A DNA stretch of 64,000 bases from Bacillus luti. GTDB lineage: Bacteria > Bacillota > Bacilli > Bacillales > Bacillaceae_G. The notes under the pieces were generated by a model. It did no database searches. It had not been told where the DNA came from and worked only from the letters and a program-made list of their open reading frames with translations. Each line of letters opens with the position of its first letter. Positions within the stretch are counted from its first letter, which is position 1. Location of the stretch: contig NZ_MACI01000010.1 of assembly GCF_001884105.1 (NCBI RefSeq), positions 22,564-86,563 on the forward strand, written 5' to 3'. Of the stretch, positions 35,449 through 45,481 are shown piece after piece. Made by a program: the position numbers and the translations under genes.

Positions 35449-35607
35449 AAAAAAAATCTTTCCCATTTCGAAAAGACTGTTCGGTAATATATTTTACCTT
35501 ATCTTTCAAAATGGATTCCATTTTGCTGGATTTAGCACCTTGCTTTCTATAAGCAGGTTGCCGAGCTTCTTCGGGCCAGTTCCCTCCGCTTCTCTTGATA
35601 AGCTTTG
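35449..35607 (-). promoter_or_regulatory. SAM-I riboswitch (S-box) of the sulfate assimilation operon
   Basis: Minus-strand blocks in order: CTTATCAAGAGAAGCGGAGG, GAACTGGCCC, GCTCGGCAACC, AAGGTGCTAAATCCAGCA and GAAAGATAAGGT. A terminator GTCTTTTC / GGGAAAGAT with T-run follows. SAM should switch the operon off. Confidence 0.95.
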
Positions 35608-35615
35608 TATTTGTA

Positions 35616-35643
35616 TTTTATCACAATTCTGATTTTTTTCAAT
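35616..35643 (-). promoter_or_regulatory. Candidate promoter of the sulfate assimilation operon
   Basis: A TAAAAT -10 (35621-35616) lies about 10 bp before the S-box, with an A-rich TTGAAA-like -35 around 35640 at about 16-nt spacing. Confidence 0.4.
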
Positions 35644-35678
35644 CCTAGTTTTCCGATATATTTTAATTATTTTATTTT

Positions 35679-35718
35679 ACAAAAAAGGAATTGCCCATCC
35701 GAACAACTCCTTTTCTCT
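35679..35718 (-). terminator. Terminator of lysA
   Basis: Minus-strand stem AAAGGAGTTG / CAATTCCTTT (one G-U pair) followed by a T-run, directly after the lysA stop. Confidence 0.75.
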
Positions 35719-35720
35719 AT

Positions 35721-37037
35721 TTAAACAAGTTCTTTAATACGTATGCGATCGTTCCCAATAATATTTTCATATGTTTCGCGTTCCACTACAATTTGCGATG
35801 TTCCACCTTTCGCAAAGACGACAGCTGGTCTCCGAATTCGATTATAATTATTCGCCATCGAATAGCCATATGCTCCTGTACAAGAAATTGCTAGTAAATC
35901 GGAAGAAGCGACTTTTGGTAAATGAATATCCCAAATCAGCATATCTCCACTCTCACAACATTTCCCAGCAATCGAAACGAGTTCCTCATTCGCATCATTC
36001 CCTCGATTCGCTAACATTGCTTCATAACGAGCGTTATATAAGGCAGGTCTTAAATTATCCGTCATTCCACCATCTACCGAAACATATTTTCTTATGCCAG
36101 GAATATCTTTCACCGATCCGACTGTATAAATTGTCGTTCCAGCATCACCTACGATACTACGACCTGGTTCAACCCAAATTTCTGGCAATGGATAGTTACA
36201 TACTGTAAATTGTTCTCTCACTGCACTCGTTACAGCTCGCACATATGTCTCAAGTGTTAATGGCGTATCCGAATCTGTGTAGCGTATTCCGAACCCTCCG
36301 CCTACATTTAACACCTTTACTACATAGTTTGTTTGCTCTCTCACTTCTTCTAAAAATTGGCGAAGAACTTCAATTGCTCGAACAAAACCAGCTGTTTCAA
36401 ATATTTGTGATCCGATATGGGAATGAATACCTAGCACATTATAATTTGATTTTTGTAAAGCAAGCTCAATTGCCTGCATCGCTTGACCATTTGAAACACC
36501 AAATCCAAATTTTGAATCCTCTTGGCCTGTTGTAATATATTCATGTGTGTGCGCCTCTACTCCAGGCGTTACACGAATTAATATGTTCACAAATTTCCCA
36601 TGTTGCACTGCTAAATCATGCAAAATTTCTAATTCTAAAAAATTATCGACTACAAAACAACCAATATTCGCCTGAAGAGCCATCACGATCTCTTCTTCTG
36701 TTTTATTATTGCCGTGAAAATGAATGCGCGATGCCGGAAACCCTGCTTGAAGCGCAGTATATAATTCCCCTCCAGAAACAACATCTAACGACATATTTTC
36801 TTCACGAGCTACTCGGCACATCTCCATGCACAAGAACGCCTTGCTTGCATACGCTACTTGATAAGAGAAACCACTTTCTTTAAAAGCACGATGAAACGCG
36901 CGGCACTTCCCTCGAATTGACTCTTCATCGTATACATAAAGTGGTGTTCCGTATTGTTTTGCTAGCTGCGTCGTATCGCACCCTCCAATTTCTAAGTGTC
37001 CTTGCCCATTGATTCGGCTCGTGCCGTGTAAATACAT
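35721..37037 (-). CDS. lysA: Diaminopimelate decarboxylase
   Basis: Last step of lysine synthesis, meso-diaminopimelate to lysine, PLP-dependent (fold III). PLP Lys in YQVAYASKAFLC near residue 54; GGGFGIRYTD binds the cofactor phosphate; active-site Cys in CCESGDMLI; EPGRSIVGDAG. ATG 37037 follows AGGGAGG; the upstream frame has no site. Controlled by the lysine riboswitch upstream. Confidence 0.95.
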   Translation of the reverse strand: MYLHGTSRINGQGHLEIGGCDTTQLAKQYGTPLYVYDEESIRGKCRAFHRAFKESGFSYQVAYASKAFLCMEMCRVAREENMSLDVVSGGELYTALQAGFPASRIHFHGNNKTEEEIVMALQANIGCFVVDNFLELEILHDLAVQHGKFVNILIRVTPGVEAHTHEYITTGQEDSKFGFGVSNGQAMQAIELALQKSNYNVLGIHSHIGSQIFETAGFVRAIEVLRQFLEEVREQTNYVVKVLNVGGGFGIRYTDSDTPLTLETYVRAVTSAVREQFTVCNYPLPEIWVEPGRSIVGDAGTTIYTVGSVKDIPGIRKYVSVDGGMTDNLRPALYNARYEAMLANRGNDANEELVSIAGKCCESGDMLIWDIHLPKVASSDLLAISCTGAYGYSMANNYNRIRRPAVVFAKGGTSQIVVERETYENIIGNDRIRIKELV

Positions 37038-37109
37038 TTGAATTCCTCCCTTATTTCCTCTAAAACTCATAACCCCAATCTTCTATTCATTGCAGCACGC
37101 TTTTAGATA

Positions 37110-37415
37110 GACAAAAAACGCGCGGAACAATGTTCACACGCGTTTCTTATTAGGAAAAATATATATTGAAAAAATAAACGAGTTGTTATCTCCTCAAAAT
37201 AAGAAACCGCATCAACATCTCCAAATAGCTCTCCATAAAATAAATCTTATGACAGTACTACATTTATTCAATGCAGTCCCAATATATGAATAAGATGGTT
37301 ATTCTTATATTTCGGCAATAGTCCCTTTCAACCTATGATCACAGATTCCATTAAATCTCCCATAGCTTACTCTTTCCTATCGCGGCCTCTACCTTTGAGA
37401 GTAGATGAGGTAAGT
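37110..37415 (-). promoter_or_regulatory. Lysine riboswitch (L-box) upstream of lysA
   Basis: Minus-strand L-box blocks in order: AGGTAGAGGCCGCGA, GAGTAAGCTATGGGAGA, TGAAAGGGACTATTGCCGAA, TTGGGACTGCATTG, TACTGTCAT and TTATGGAGAGCTA. The terminator AAACGCG / CGCGTTT with T-run follows. Lysine should cause termination. Confidence 0.94.
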
Positions 37416-37450
37416 CTATTTAATTTTCAAACATCTAATTGTTGCTATTA

Positions 37451-37480
37451 ACAATACCAAAGGACCATTTTATTTGTCAA
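37451..37480 (-). promoter_or_regulatory. Sigma-A promoter of the lysA transcript
   Basis: Minus-strand TTGACA (37480-37475), 18-nt spacer, TATTGT (37456-37451), about 35 bp before the L-box. Confidence 0.65.
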
Positions 37481-37488
37481 ACAATTTT

Positions 37489-37884
37489 TTATATTGTTTT
37501 TTTACAGTTTAGTTTTGTATCATTTGGTAAGCGCTTTATCATGATCTTTGTCACTTCCCATTCGCCTTCTTCGTTATTAAATGTGATCGTTACTTTTTCA
37601 AATGGCGGCACAATTTTCCCACCAACGTGTTCATACTTCGTCACTTCAATAACCGCTTGAAATAAATATGTACCACTATACACTTTTTTTAAACTAATAA
37701 TTTTAGGACATTGATAAGGCTTCAAACTCCCATATTGTTTTTCAATTGCTTTATTTATTTTTGGAAATAAAACAGAATAAAGTGCATCTTCCATAAGGGG
37801 TGCATCATATTGGGCTACAGAAACACTCGGTGAAGCAAAAAGTATACAACTACTGCATGCAATAAAATATAATAATTTTCGCAT
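37489..37884 (-). CDS. Secreted DUF3888-like protein
   Basis: 131 residues with a signal peptide (residues 1-24, ending SVSVAQ) and a small secreted domain (LMEDALYSVLFPKINKAIEK; VIEVTKYEHVGG). It resembles the DUF3888 family of Bacillus. ATG 37884 follows ACGGAGG; upstream in-frame codons to 37938 are not part of a signal peptide. The start of the lysA promoter lies just after its stop. Function unknown. Confidence 0.75.
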   Translation of the reverse strand: MRKLLYFIACSSCILFASPSVSVAQYDAPLMEDALYSVLFPKINKAIEKQYGSLKPYQCPKIISLKKVYSGTYLFQAVIEVTKYEHVGGKIVPPFEKVTITFNNEEGEWEVTKIMIKRLPNDTKLNCKKTI

Positions 37885-38138
37885 TATAACCTCCGTATTA
37901 TTACGTGATTCTTTCTGCGCACGATCATTATCATACAAAGAAATTCCATTTTATTGTCTCCCATCGCTCTTTTTCTACTCAATTATTATAAAAAAGTCCA
38001 CAACTCTCTTTTATTTTCGTATAATGATACTCATAGTATAATAATCATAATAACAAAGGACTGTTCGTATATATAAAATGAGGCGCTAATCAAATAGGCC
38101 CACAAGAACTGTCATGCTTTTTAGGAGAGGAGTATATT

Positions 38139-40025
38139 ATGCTACAACGTCTGTTTCCAAAACTGCGATTTGCACTTATTGCAGTCGTTTTATTATGGAT
38201 AAAAACATATATTGTGTACAAGCTAGCATTCGATATTAAAATTGATAATTTCTTTGAAGAGTTTATGCTTTTTATTAATCCACTAGCTGCGTTACTTTTA
38301 TTTTTCGGTTTTGCTTTATTTGCATCCAAACACCGAAACCGCATTATAGTTGGAATTAGTTTTATACTATCATTCATTTTATTTGGAAATGCAATGTTTT
38401 ATGGGTTTTATAACGATTTCGTTACGTTCCCAGTGTTATTTCAAACAAATAATATGGCTGATTTAGGGACGAGTATAAAAGAACTCTTTACGTATAAAAC
38501 ATTACTTTTATTTGCAGATGCGATTATTTTAATGTTTCTTTCACGTAAATTCCCAGCATTTTGTGACAAGACGCCGCTTTCTCGCTCTGAAAAGCGTACT
38601 TTCTTTAGCGGTGTAACAGCTCTATTAGCACTACAAATAGTTGTTTCCGTTATTTATAAACCACAAATGTTCTCACGCTCATTTGACCGTCAAACTGTCG
38701 TGAAAAATTTAGGTTTATACACATATCATCTATTCGATATTACACTTCAATCAAAATCTTCAGCTGAACGTGTATTTGCAAGTGGGGACGGGTTCTCTGA
38801 AATTAAAAACTATACGGACTCAAAAGAGAAGCAAGTTGATAAGAACTTATTTGGAGCTGCAAAAGGTAAAAATGTGATTTTGATTTCAATGGAATCTACA
38901 CAAAGTTTTGTTATTAATAAAAAAATAAATGGAAAAGAAATTACTCCATTTTTAAACGAATTTATTAAAGATAGTTTTTATTTCGATAACTTTTATCATC
39001 AAACAGGACAAGGTAAAACTTCTGATGCTGAATTTATCGTCGAAAATTCACTTTATCCGTTAGACCGCGGTTCTGTATTCTTTACTCACGCAACAAATGA
39101 ATATACAGCTACACCAGAACAATTAAAGAAATACGGATATTCTTCTGCTGTCTTTCATTCAAACGATAAAGCGTTTTGGAATCGTGATGTAATGTATCCT
39201 GCACTTGGATATGATCGTTACTTTAATTTAAATGATTACGTAGGTACAGAACAAATGTCTGTCGGCTGGGGATTAAAAGATAAAGAGTTCTTTGAGCAAT
39301 CTATTCCAAAGCTAAAATCTTTACCAGAGCCGTTCTATACAAAATTCATTACTTTAACAAACCATTTTCCGTTTCTTCTAAATCCAGAGGATCAATATGT
39401 TGATGAGTTTAATTCAGAAAGTGGCGTTTTAAACCGCTACTTCCCAACCGTTCGTTACACGGATGAAGCTCTTAAATTATTTATTAATCAATTAAAAGCA
39501 GAAGGACTGTACGACAATTCCGTTATTGTCATTTATGGTGATCATTACGGTATTTCTGAAAACCATAACGCAGCTATGGCTCAGTTCCTTGGGAAAGACG
39601 CTATTACACCGTTTGATTCTATGCAATTACAACGCGTCCCTCTCATTATTCATGTGCCTGGTCAAGAAGGAAAAGTCATTTCTAAAGTATCTGGTCAAAT
39701 TGATATTAAACCAACTCTTCTTCATTTACTTGGTATTAAAACAAATAAATCCGTAGAATTTGGAACTGATTTATTCATTAAAGAGAAAGACCCTCTTATG
39801 ATCATGCGGGACGGTAGCTTTGTTTCGGAAGAGTATGTTTACACAAAAAACATGTGCTACAAACGAAATACGGGGGCAGAAACCGATTTAACACTATGTC
39901 AGCCGTATATTGAAAAAGCAAAAACAGAATTAAAACTTTCCGATAAACTGATTTATGGAGATTTATTACGTTTCGATCCTAACAATCGATTTAACACTGG
40001 AACGATGACAACGAAATTTGAATAG
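38139..40025 (+). CDS. ltaS: Lipoteichoic acid synthase family protein
   Basis: Polymerises glycerol phosphate from phosphatidylglycerol onto a glycolipid anchor. Five N-terminal membrane helices (residues about 8-175) and an extracellular sulfatase-type domain with the nucleophile Thr294 (GQGKTSDAEF), metal-site Glu252 (MES) and YGDHYGISE. 628 residues. AGGAGAGG before ATG. The B. cereus group has several paralogues (LtaS, primase, YfnI/YvgJ types), and which one this is cannot be told from sequence alone. Confidence 0.9.
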   Translation: MLQRLFPKLRFALIAVVLLWIKTYIVYKLAFDIKIDNFFEEFMLFINPLAALLLFFGFALFASKHRNRIIVGISFILSFILFGNAMFYGFYNDFVTFPVLFQTNNMADLGTSIKELFTYKTLLLFADAIILMFLSRKFPAFCDKTPLSRSEKRTFFSGVTALLALQIVVSVIYKPQMFSRSFDRQTVVKNLGLYTYHLFDITLQSKSSAERVFASGDGFSEIKNYTDSKEKQVDKNLFGAAKGKNVILISMESTQSFVINKKINGKEITPFLNEFIKDSFYFDNFYHQTGQGKTSDAEFIVENSLYPLDRGSVFFTHATNEYTATPEQLKKYGYSSAVFHSNDKAFWNRDVMYPALGYDRYFNLNDYVGTEQMSVGWGLKDKEFFEQSIPKLKSLPEPFYTKFITLTNHFPFLLNPEDQYVDEFNSESGVLNRYFPTVRYTDEALKLFINQLKAEGLYDNSVIVIYGDHYGISENHNAAMAQFLGKDAITPFDSMQLQRVPLIIHVPGQEGKVISKVSGQIDIKPTLLHLLGIKTNKSVEFGTDLFIKEKDPLMIMRDGSFVSEEYVYTKNMCYKRNTGAETDLTLCQPYIEKAKTELKLSDKLIYGDLLRFDPNNRFNTGTMTTKFE

Positions 40026-40027
40026 TT

Positions 40028-40064
40028 CAGGAAGCAACTTTATAGAAGTTGCTTCCTTTTTTTA
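40028..40064 (+). terminator. Terminator of the LTA synthase gene
   Basis: Stem AGGAAGCAACTT / AAGTTGCTTCCT followed by seven T. Confidence 0.9.
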
Positions 40065-40207
40065 CTTATTTTTCGAATTATTCTTCTACGAAATCTTTCA
40101 CAAATTGGGAATTTTTTTCGTATGAGGAATAAATTTATGGTATGATAAAATGAGTAAACTTTCATAAACTAATTAAGAATTCATTACAGAAAGCAAGGGA
40201 TCAGATT

Positions 40208-40909
40208 TTGTATAGAGCAGCTATTCCAAACTTATTTACGCTCGGAAATTTATATAGCGGATTCTTATCAATCGGCTATGCATCTTTAGGATATTATAAA
40301 TCAGCTGCTATTTTAGTACTTATCGGGATGATGTTAGATAGTCTTGATGGTCGTGTTGCTCGTTTATTACGTGTGGATTCACAAATGGGGAAAGAGCTTG
40401 ACTCGCTTGCGGATGTAGTAACATTTGGTGCAGCACCTGCTGTTTTAATGTATTACACATCATTCTCCAACTATGGAATCATCGGACTATACATAGCGGG
40501 ACTATTCCCTCTTTTCGGAGCATATCGCTTAGCACGATTTAATGTAACACCATCTTCTACTTCAATGAAATATTTCACTGGAGTTCCGATTACAGCAGCG
40601 GGAGGGCTTGTCGCTTTCTTAACCTTATTTTCACATACCATTCCAAAAATCGTTCTAATTACAGTATTTGTAACGTTCGCATTTTTAATGGTAAGCCGCA
40701 TTCGTATCCCAAGTTTAAAAGATGTACCAATTCCACGATATAGCATCATTATTACACTATTTTTAGTTGGAATCATTATCACAATGTATCAAACAGGGTT
40801 TGGTAATTTTTCTGTTTTCCTATTCATTGCCATCCCACTATACATTTTGTACATGTTATCTCAATTCATTAGACAAAGACCGTCAAAAAAAGCAAATAAA
40901 GAAAAATAA
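40208..40909 (+). CDS. pssA: Phosphatidylserine synthase
   Basis: CDP-diacylglycerol-serine O-phosphatidyltransferase, first step to phosphatidylethanolamine. The CDP-alcohol phosphotransferase motif D-G-x2-A-R-x8-G-x3-D-x3-D is complete in LDSLDGRVARL, GKELDSLADVVTFG near residues 45-75. 233 residues with about seven helices and a basic tail. TTG start with a modest AAGGGA site. No psd gene is adjacent. Confidence 0.92.
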   Translation: MYRAAIPNLFTLGNLYSGFLSIGYASLGYYKSAAILVLIGMMLDSLDGRVARLLRVDSQMGKELDSLADVVTFGAAPAVLMYYTSFSNYGIIGLYIAGLFPLFGAYRLARFNVTPSSTSMKYFTGVPITAAGGLVAFLTLFSHTIPKIVLITVFVTFAFLMVSRIRIPSLKDVPIPRYSIIITLFLVGIIITMYQTGFGNFSVFLFIAIPLYILYMLSQFIRQRPSKKANKEK

Positions 40910-40943
40910 AAAGAAACCTTCCACATCCGGAAGGTTTCTTTTT
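40909..40943. terminator. Terminator after pssA
   Basis: Stem AAAAAGAAACCTTCC / GGAAGGTTTCTTTTT with T-run; A-run on the other side may also serve the convergent dehydrogenase gene. Confidence 0.88.
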
Positions 40944-40981
40944 ATTTTTCTAGGCGATATGCCTCTGATTAGCATTTCACT

Positions 40982-41953
40982 TTATTTTGTAACGAATACT
41001 TTTTGATTTACAGGTGTCACTGCTTCTTCCCCGTTCAACACAGCCAAAATATTTCTTACAGCCATTTCAGCCATCGCGTCACGCGTTTCAAATGTTGCAT
41101 TTCCTACATGAGGAGCAAGCACAACATTCTTTAATCCTTTTAGTTCTTCTGTAATTTTCGGTTCAAACTCAAACACATCAAGAGCTGCCCCTTCAATTTC
41201 ATTCGTTTTTAATGCATGAGCAAGTGCCGCTTCATGCATAATTGGTCCACGTGAAGCATTTACAATATACGCTGTTTTCTTCATCATTTTAAACTGTTCT
41301 TCATCAATCATATGATGCAATTTCGGATTATACGCACAGTTAATTGTAATAAAGTCTGCTGTTTGTAATAATTCTTCCAACGTTACATACGTTGCTCCTA
41401 GTTCATTCTCAGCTTCAAGCTTACGATTAGGCCCTGTATATAAAATATTCATTCCAAACGCTTTCGCACGCTTTGCAACTGCCTTCCCGATTTCTCCAAG
41501 ACCAATAATTCCAATTGTTTTACCATGTACTTCTCGGCCTAAGAAAAATAAAGGTGCCCATCCGTTAAATCCAGTCGTACGACATAACGTATCCCCTTCA
41601 GGAATTCTACGTGCAGCTGCTAAAAGAAGTGCAAATGTTAATTCTGCTGTCGCTTCCGTTGATACTTTCGGTGTATTCGATACTACAATTCCTTTTTCGC
41701 CCGCATACGTATAATCAATATTGTCATAACCAGCACCATAGTTTGCAACAATCTTTAAATGAGGTGCTGCATCAATAACTTCTTTCGGTACCTTTGTAGA
41801 AAGTAAACTTAACAATGCATCTTTATCTTGTACACGCTCTGTTAATTCATCTAAAGAAATTAACTCCTCTTTATCATACATTTCTACATCGTGATCCTTT
41901 AATAGTTCTAATCCGATTTCTGGAATTTTCCCTGCTACTAATATTTTTGCCAC
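40982..41953 (-). CDS. D-2-hydroxyacid dehydrogenase
   Basis: NAD(P)-dependent dehydrogenase of the glyoxylate/hydroxypyruvate/2-ketogluconate reductase group. Nucleotide motif TIGIIGLGEIGKAVAKRA near residue 145; catalytic Arg in NASRGPI, Glu in FEFEPKI and His in LAPHVGNAT. 323 residues. The GTG at 41953 is chosen because GAGGTG is 6 nt upstream; an in-frame GTG at 41962 is inside that site. Substrate cannot be fixed without biochemistry. Confidence 0.87.
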   Translation of the reverse strand: MAKILVAGKIPEIGLELLKDHDVEMYDKEELISLDELTERVQDKDALLSLLSTKVPKEVIDAAPHLKIVANYGAGYDNIDYTYAGEKGIVVSNTPKVSTEATAELTFALLLAAARRIPEGDTLCRTTGFNGWAPLFFLGREVHGKTIGIIGLGEIGKAVAKRAKAFGMNILYTGPNRKLEAENELGATYVTLEELLQTADFITINCAYNPKLHHMIDEEQFKMMKKTAYIVNASRGPIMHEAALAHALKTNEIEGAALDVFEFEPKITEELKGLKNVVLAPHVGNATFETRDAMAEMAVRNILAVLNGEEAVTPVNQKVFVTK

Positions 41954-42065
41954 TACTAACACCTCTTCTATAGAAAATAAGATATCTCTTATCTTTCATT
42001 GTAAGAAATCCGTATATAAAAACCAAGGAATTTGATTATAGTTTTGAAAATCGACACTTTTCCAT

Positions 42066-42100
42066 GAAAAAAGAGGAGATGCAAGTCTCCCCTCTTTTTA
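42066..42100 (-). terminator. Terminator overlapping the 58-residue gene stop
   Basis: Minus-strand stem AAAGAGGGGAGA / TCTCCTCTTT followed by T residues. Confidence 0.75.
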
Positions 42101-42274
42101 CGCTTTTTCTTGTGATTCTTTTCCAAGCTTCACATCAATTGTTCCTTCTGCAACTGTATCGCTAATTTGCTCCTCAATAACCGATTGAGATGTAGCATTC
42201 GTTTCAGAAGTATAAGCTTGTTGCTGTGTGCCTTGTACATTTTGTTGATTTTGTTGATTTTGTTGTTTCGGCAT
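42098..42274 (-). CDS. Small Gln/Asn-rich protein, 58 residues
   Basis: Starts ATG with AGGAGGG 7 nt upstream and ends at a terminator. N-terminus is three QQN repeats (KQQNQQNQQN), then a Ser/Thr/Gln-rich stretch and an acidic end (EEQISDTVAEGTIDVKLG). The composition resembles small spore or stress proteins, but I recognise no family with certainty (possibly DUF4025). The overlapping longer frame in another phase lacks a ribosome binding site. Confidence 0.72.
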   Translation of the reverse strand: MPKQQNQQNQQNVQGTQQQAYTSETNATSQSVIEEQISDTVAEGTIDVKLGKESQEKA

Positions 42275-42341
42275 TTCTTACCCTCCTTTTTATTCTTTCT
42301 TATTTTGAACAAAAAGGGATGTTTTCATCAAAAAATCGTGA

Positions 42342-43361
42342 TCATTTTGAAATTGTTACTTCTTCTTCAATTAATTTCATTGCTCTGACTCGTTTCGTAA
42401 ATGTTGCGATATGAGAGATGCCATGTGTTCGTAATGTTTGCACATTTTCTTTTACATATTTCCCTAAATCATTCGGATAATGTGCATCCGAAGAAATCGT
42501 AATAGGAACTCCATATTTAGCTAACACTTGTAGATAGAGCGGACTTGGACACATTTCACGGACAGGATAGCGATAGTACAATCCTGCATTTATTTCTGTT
42601 GCAGTATTTGTGTCTACTAACGCACGAGCAATTTCCTTATAATAAGAAAGCTGCTCATTCTCATCCAACCTGTAATTAAATACTTTTATATTATCTAGAT
42701 GAGCTATAATATCAAATAGCTCAGAACGAACCGCACGCTCGACAGTTTTGAAAAACGTATCATATAATGCATGTAAATCATGTTCCTCAAAATACTCCTT
42801 CGTATCTGGATTATCGAAACCCCAGCCGTTTAGAAAATGAACAGAACCAATTACATAATCAAAGTCTCCTAGCGCTAATAAGTTTTTCAGCTCTTCTTCA
42901 CAACCAATAAAATAATCCGCCTCAATTCCAAGTTTAAGTGTGACGCCTTTTTTACTCCAACGTTCTTTCGCTTCTTCAATCGCCTTTGTAAAATCATATA
43001 GTGAAACGACTCTTACTTGGTCTAACCATTCCTTTTGTAAACGACCAAGCTTTGAATCACTAATATCTACATATTTTTCATAATATCCTTTCGCCTCATG
43101 AAAACGATATAAATGATCAACAATCCCAACTTCTTTTATACCTTTTCGCAACGCTTCTTCTAAATATAAATCAATCCATTTTGCTGTAAATGGTCCTTCC
43201 TTCACACGTCCTTGCAAACGCTCTTGTGTTTTCATAAGCCAATTGATAGAATGTTTTTTTTCTTGAAGCGGTTCATAATATTCCATTGCTTCATTTATTT
43301 TAGCAAGCCACCCTATTGAATATGGCCCTTCTTCTAAGTGAAGATGATAGTCCACTTTCAT
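42342..43361 (-). CDS. hisJ: PHP-domain histidinol phosphate phosphatase-like protein
   Basis: PHP-fold metal-dependent phosphatase; as last gene of the his operon it probably dephosphorylates histidinol phosphate. Metal motifs DYHLHLEEG at the N-terminus, VGIVDHLYR, GIEADYF, VIGSVHFL, IIAHLDNIK and SSDAHYP are in the expected order. 339 residues, longer than B. subtilis HisJ by about 70, mainly an insertion after the first motif. AGGGGG before ATG. Confidence 0.85.
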   Translation of the reverse strand: MKVDYHLHLEEGPYSIGWLAKINEAMEYYEPLQEKKHSINWLMKTQERLQGRVKEGPFTAKWIDLYLEEALRKGIKEVGIVDHLYRFHEAKGYYEKYVDISDSKLGRLQKEWLDQVRVVSLYDFTKAIEEAKERWSKKGVTLKLGIEADYFIGCEEELKNLLALGDFDYVIGSVHFLNGWGFDNPDTKEYFEEHDLHALYDTFFKTVERAVRSELFDIIAHLDNIKVFNYRLDENEQLSYYKEIARALVDTNTATEINAGLYYRYPVREMCPSPLYLQVLAKYGVPITISSDAHYPNDLGKYVKENVQTLRTHGISHIATFTKRVRAMKLIEEEVTISK

Positions 43362-43373
43362 ATGTATTCCCCC

Positions 43374-43697
43374 TTATAATGTATCTATTTCTTTTCGATC
43401 CCCTACTCTCGAAAGCTTTCCATTTCGTTCTTTCACTTCTTGCATGATATCTTCCAATGTAATGTTTTTTTCAGCTAATAGCACGAAGCAGTGATAAAAC
43501 ACATCAACCATTTCTTTTACGAGTTCATCTTTATCATTATTTTTAGATGCGACGATTACTTCCGCACACTCCTCACCAATTTTCTTTAAAATTTTATCTT
43601 CTCCTTTTGAAAATAAATAATTTGTATATGATTCAGGCAATGGATTTTCCTTTCGTTCTTCAATTGTTTCAAATAATAACTTAAAGACATTTTCCAT
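43374..43697 (-). CDS. hisE: Phosphoribosyl-ATP pyrophosphatase
   Basis: Second step of histidine synthesis, removing pyrophosphate from PR-ATP. All-alpha MazG-like fold with [18 protein letters not shown] and [13 protein letters not shown] carrying the metal-binding acidic residues. 107 residues, free-standing rather than fused to hisI. AGGGGG before ATG. Confidence 0.94.
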   Translation of the reverse strand: MENVFKLLFETIEERKENPLPESYTNYLFSKGEDKILKKIGEECAEVIVASKNNDKDELVKEMVDVFYHCFVLLAEKNITLEDIMQEVKERNGKLSRVGDRKEIDTL

Positions 43698-43707
43698 ATG
43701 TATCCCC

Positions 43708-44013
43708 CTATATAATTTTATAGTGAAAACATGTTTTCTCTCCCGTGTGGCAAGCAGGTCCTACTTGCTTTACGACAACAACAATTGAATCTTGATCACA
43801 ATCTAAATAAACCGATTGTACATATTGGACATTTCCTGATGTTTCTCCTTTATTCCATAACGATTGTCTCGAGCGAGAATAAAACCACGTTTTTTTCGTT
43901 TTCAGCGTTTTTTCATATGCTTCTTCATTCATATAAGCTAACATTAAAACTTCTTTTGTACCTTCTTCAATTACAACTGCTGGTAGTAATCCTTTTGAAA
44001 AGTTAGGTTTCAT
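43708..44013 (-). CDS. hisI: Phosphoribosyl-AMP cyclohydrolase
   Basis: Third step, opening the adenine ring of PR-AMP. Zinc- and substrate-site motifs: [42 protein letters not shown] and HTGEKTCF. 101 residues. Overlaps hisF by 4 bp (ATGA-type coupling). Confidence 0.95.
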   Translation of the reverse strand: MKPNFSKGLLPAVVIEEGTKEVLMLAYMNEEAYEKTLKTKKTWFYSRSRQSLWNKGETSGNVQYVQSVYLDCDQDSIVVVVKQVGPACHTGEKTCFHYKII

Positions 44014-44768
44014 AGCCGCACCTCAACGTTAGCTTCTCTTAACTTTCTCTTTACACTCTGTACAGTTTCCTCACCATAGTGAAAGATGGATGCCGCTAAT
44101 GCTGCATCGACTGTTGTCTTTTGAAAGACTTCTATAATGTGATCAGCATGACCACATCCGCCTGACGCAATGACTGGAACGGAAACACTTTTTGAAATTT
44201 CTTCTGTTAACTGAAGATCATATCCATTTTTCGTTCCATCTGCATCCATACTCGTTAACAAAATTTCACCTGCACCTAGCTCAGCAACGCGCTTCGCCCA
44301 TTCTATCGCATCTATTCCTGTATCAACTCTGCCTCCGTTCACGTATACATTCCACCTATCTTCCGCTACTTTTCTAGCATCAATTGCTGTGACAATACAT
44401 TGTGAGCCAAAATATTCTGCTCCTTCCTGAATTAGCCTTGGATTCCGTATAGCTGCTGAATTAATCGAAATTTTATCCGCACCAGATCTTAGTAAATTAT
44501 ATATATCTTGAACATTAGAAATCCCTCCGCCTACTGTAAGAGGAATAAATACTTTTGAGGCCGTTTTTTCTACAACATCCAGAATCGTTTTTCTTCCTTC
44601 GTGCGTCGCAGTAATATCCAAAAATACAATTTCGTCTGCTCCCGCATCATTATATAAAGCGGCTATTTCGACCGGATCACCAACGTCTCGTAATCCTATA
44701 AAATTCACACCCTTTACGACTCTACCTTCTTTCACATCTAGACATGGAATAATTCGTTTCGCTAACAT
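44010..44768 (-). CDS. hisF: Imidazole glycerol phosphate synthase, cyclase subunit
   Basis: Works with HisH to make IGP and AICAR. TIM barrel with catalytic Asp in [16 protein letters not shown] and in [12 protein letters not shown]; phosphate loops [10 protein letters not shown] and VGGGISN. 252 residues. Overlaps hisA by 7 bp. Confidence 0.96.
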   Translation of the reverse strand: MLAKRIIPCLDVKEGRVVKGVNFIGLRDVGDPVEIAALYNDAGADEIVFLDITATHEGRKTILDVVEKTASKVFIPLTVGGGISNVQDIYNLLRSGADKISINSAAIRNPRLIQEGAEYFGSQCIVTAIDARKVAEDRWNVYVNGGRVDTGIDAIEWAKRVAELGAGEILLTSMDADGTKNGYDLQLTEEISKSVSVPVIASGGCGHADHIIEVFQKTTVDAALAASIFHYGEETVQSVKRKLREANVEVRL

Positions 44769-45481
44769 AGCTTTGTTACCTGTAACACTTCTTCTAAATC
44801 AATCGTTTTCTCATAAAATGCCTTTCCAATTATGACACCGTATATATTCATAGCATTTAATTTTTTTACATCTTGAATGGTTGCCACTCCTCCAGAAGCG
44901 ATAAGACGAATATCCACACTATTTTGTAATGACTTTAATTGTTCAAAATTCGGTCCTGCAAGCGTCCCGTCTTTCGAAATATCCGTAAACACAATTGTTT
45001 TGACACCTAATTTTTCCATCTGTTTCGCTAAATCAATGTAAGAAATTTCAGACACATCAAGCCAACCCCTCGTTGCCACAAAACCATTTTTCGCATCAAT
45101 TCCAACGATAATTTTCTCTTCATATAAACGAACTGCTTCTTCTAAAAATGACTTATCATAAAGGGCAGCTGTTCCTAAAATCACTTTATCTACACCAACT
45201 AATAATAACTTCTCCACTGCTGCAAGTGATCGAATCCCGCCTCCAACTTGCACGGGAATACGTATCGCTCTGCATATTTTTTCAATTACGGAAAAATTTA
45301 ATGACTCCCCAGCAATTGCACCATCTAAATCAACAATGTGTAACCTTCTCGCTCCCAGTTTTTCAAATATAATTGCTTGTGCAACCGGATCTTCATTCAT
45401 GACAGTTTCTTTACTAAACTCTCCTTGATAAAGCCTAACGCATCGCCCTTCTTTTAAATCGATTGCTGGGAAAATTTCCAT
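44762..45481 (-). CDS. hisA: ProFAR isomerase HisA
   Basis: Amadori isomerisation of ProFAR to PRFAR. TIM barrel with [25 protein letters not shown] and [11 protein letters not shown]; the second catalytic Asp is in [10 protein letters not shown]. 239 residues. Overlaps hisH by 28 bp. Confidence 0.95.
   Translation of the reverse strand: MEIFPAIDLKEGRCVRLYQGEFSKETVMNEDPVAQAIIFEKLGARRLHIVDLDGAIAGESLNFSVIEKICRAIRIPVQVGGGIRSLAAVEKLLLVGVDKVILGTAALYDKSFLEEAVRLYEEKIIVGIDAKNGFVATRGWLDVSEISYIDLAKQMEKLGVKTIVFTDISKDGTLAGPNFEQLKSLQNSVDIRLIASGGVATIQDVKKLNAMNIYGVIIGKAFYEKTIDLEEVLQVTKLC

Noticed and set aside
42130-42312. 60-codon minus-strand frame rich in Lys and Asn
   Set aside because: Out-of-frame reading of the 58-residue gene at 42098-42274, which has the ribosome binding site and the terminator.
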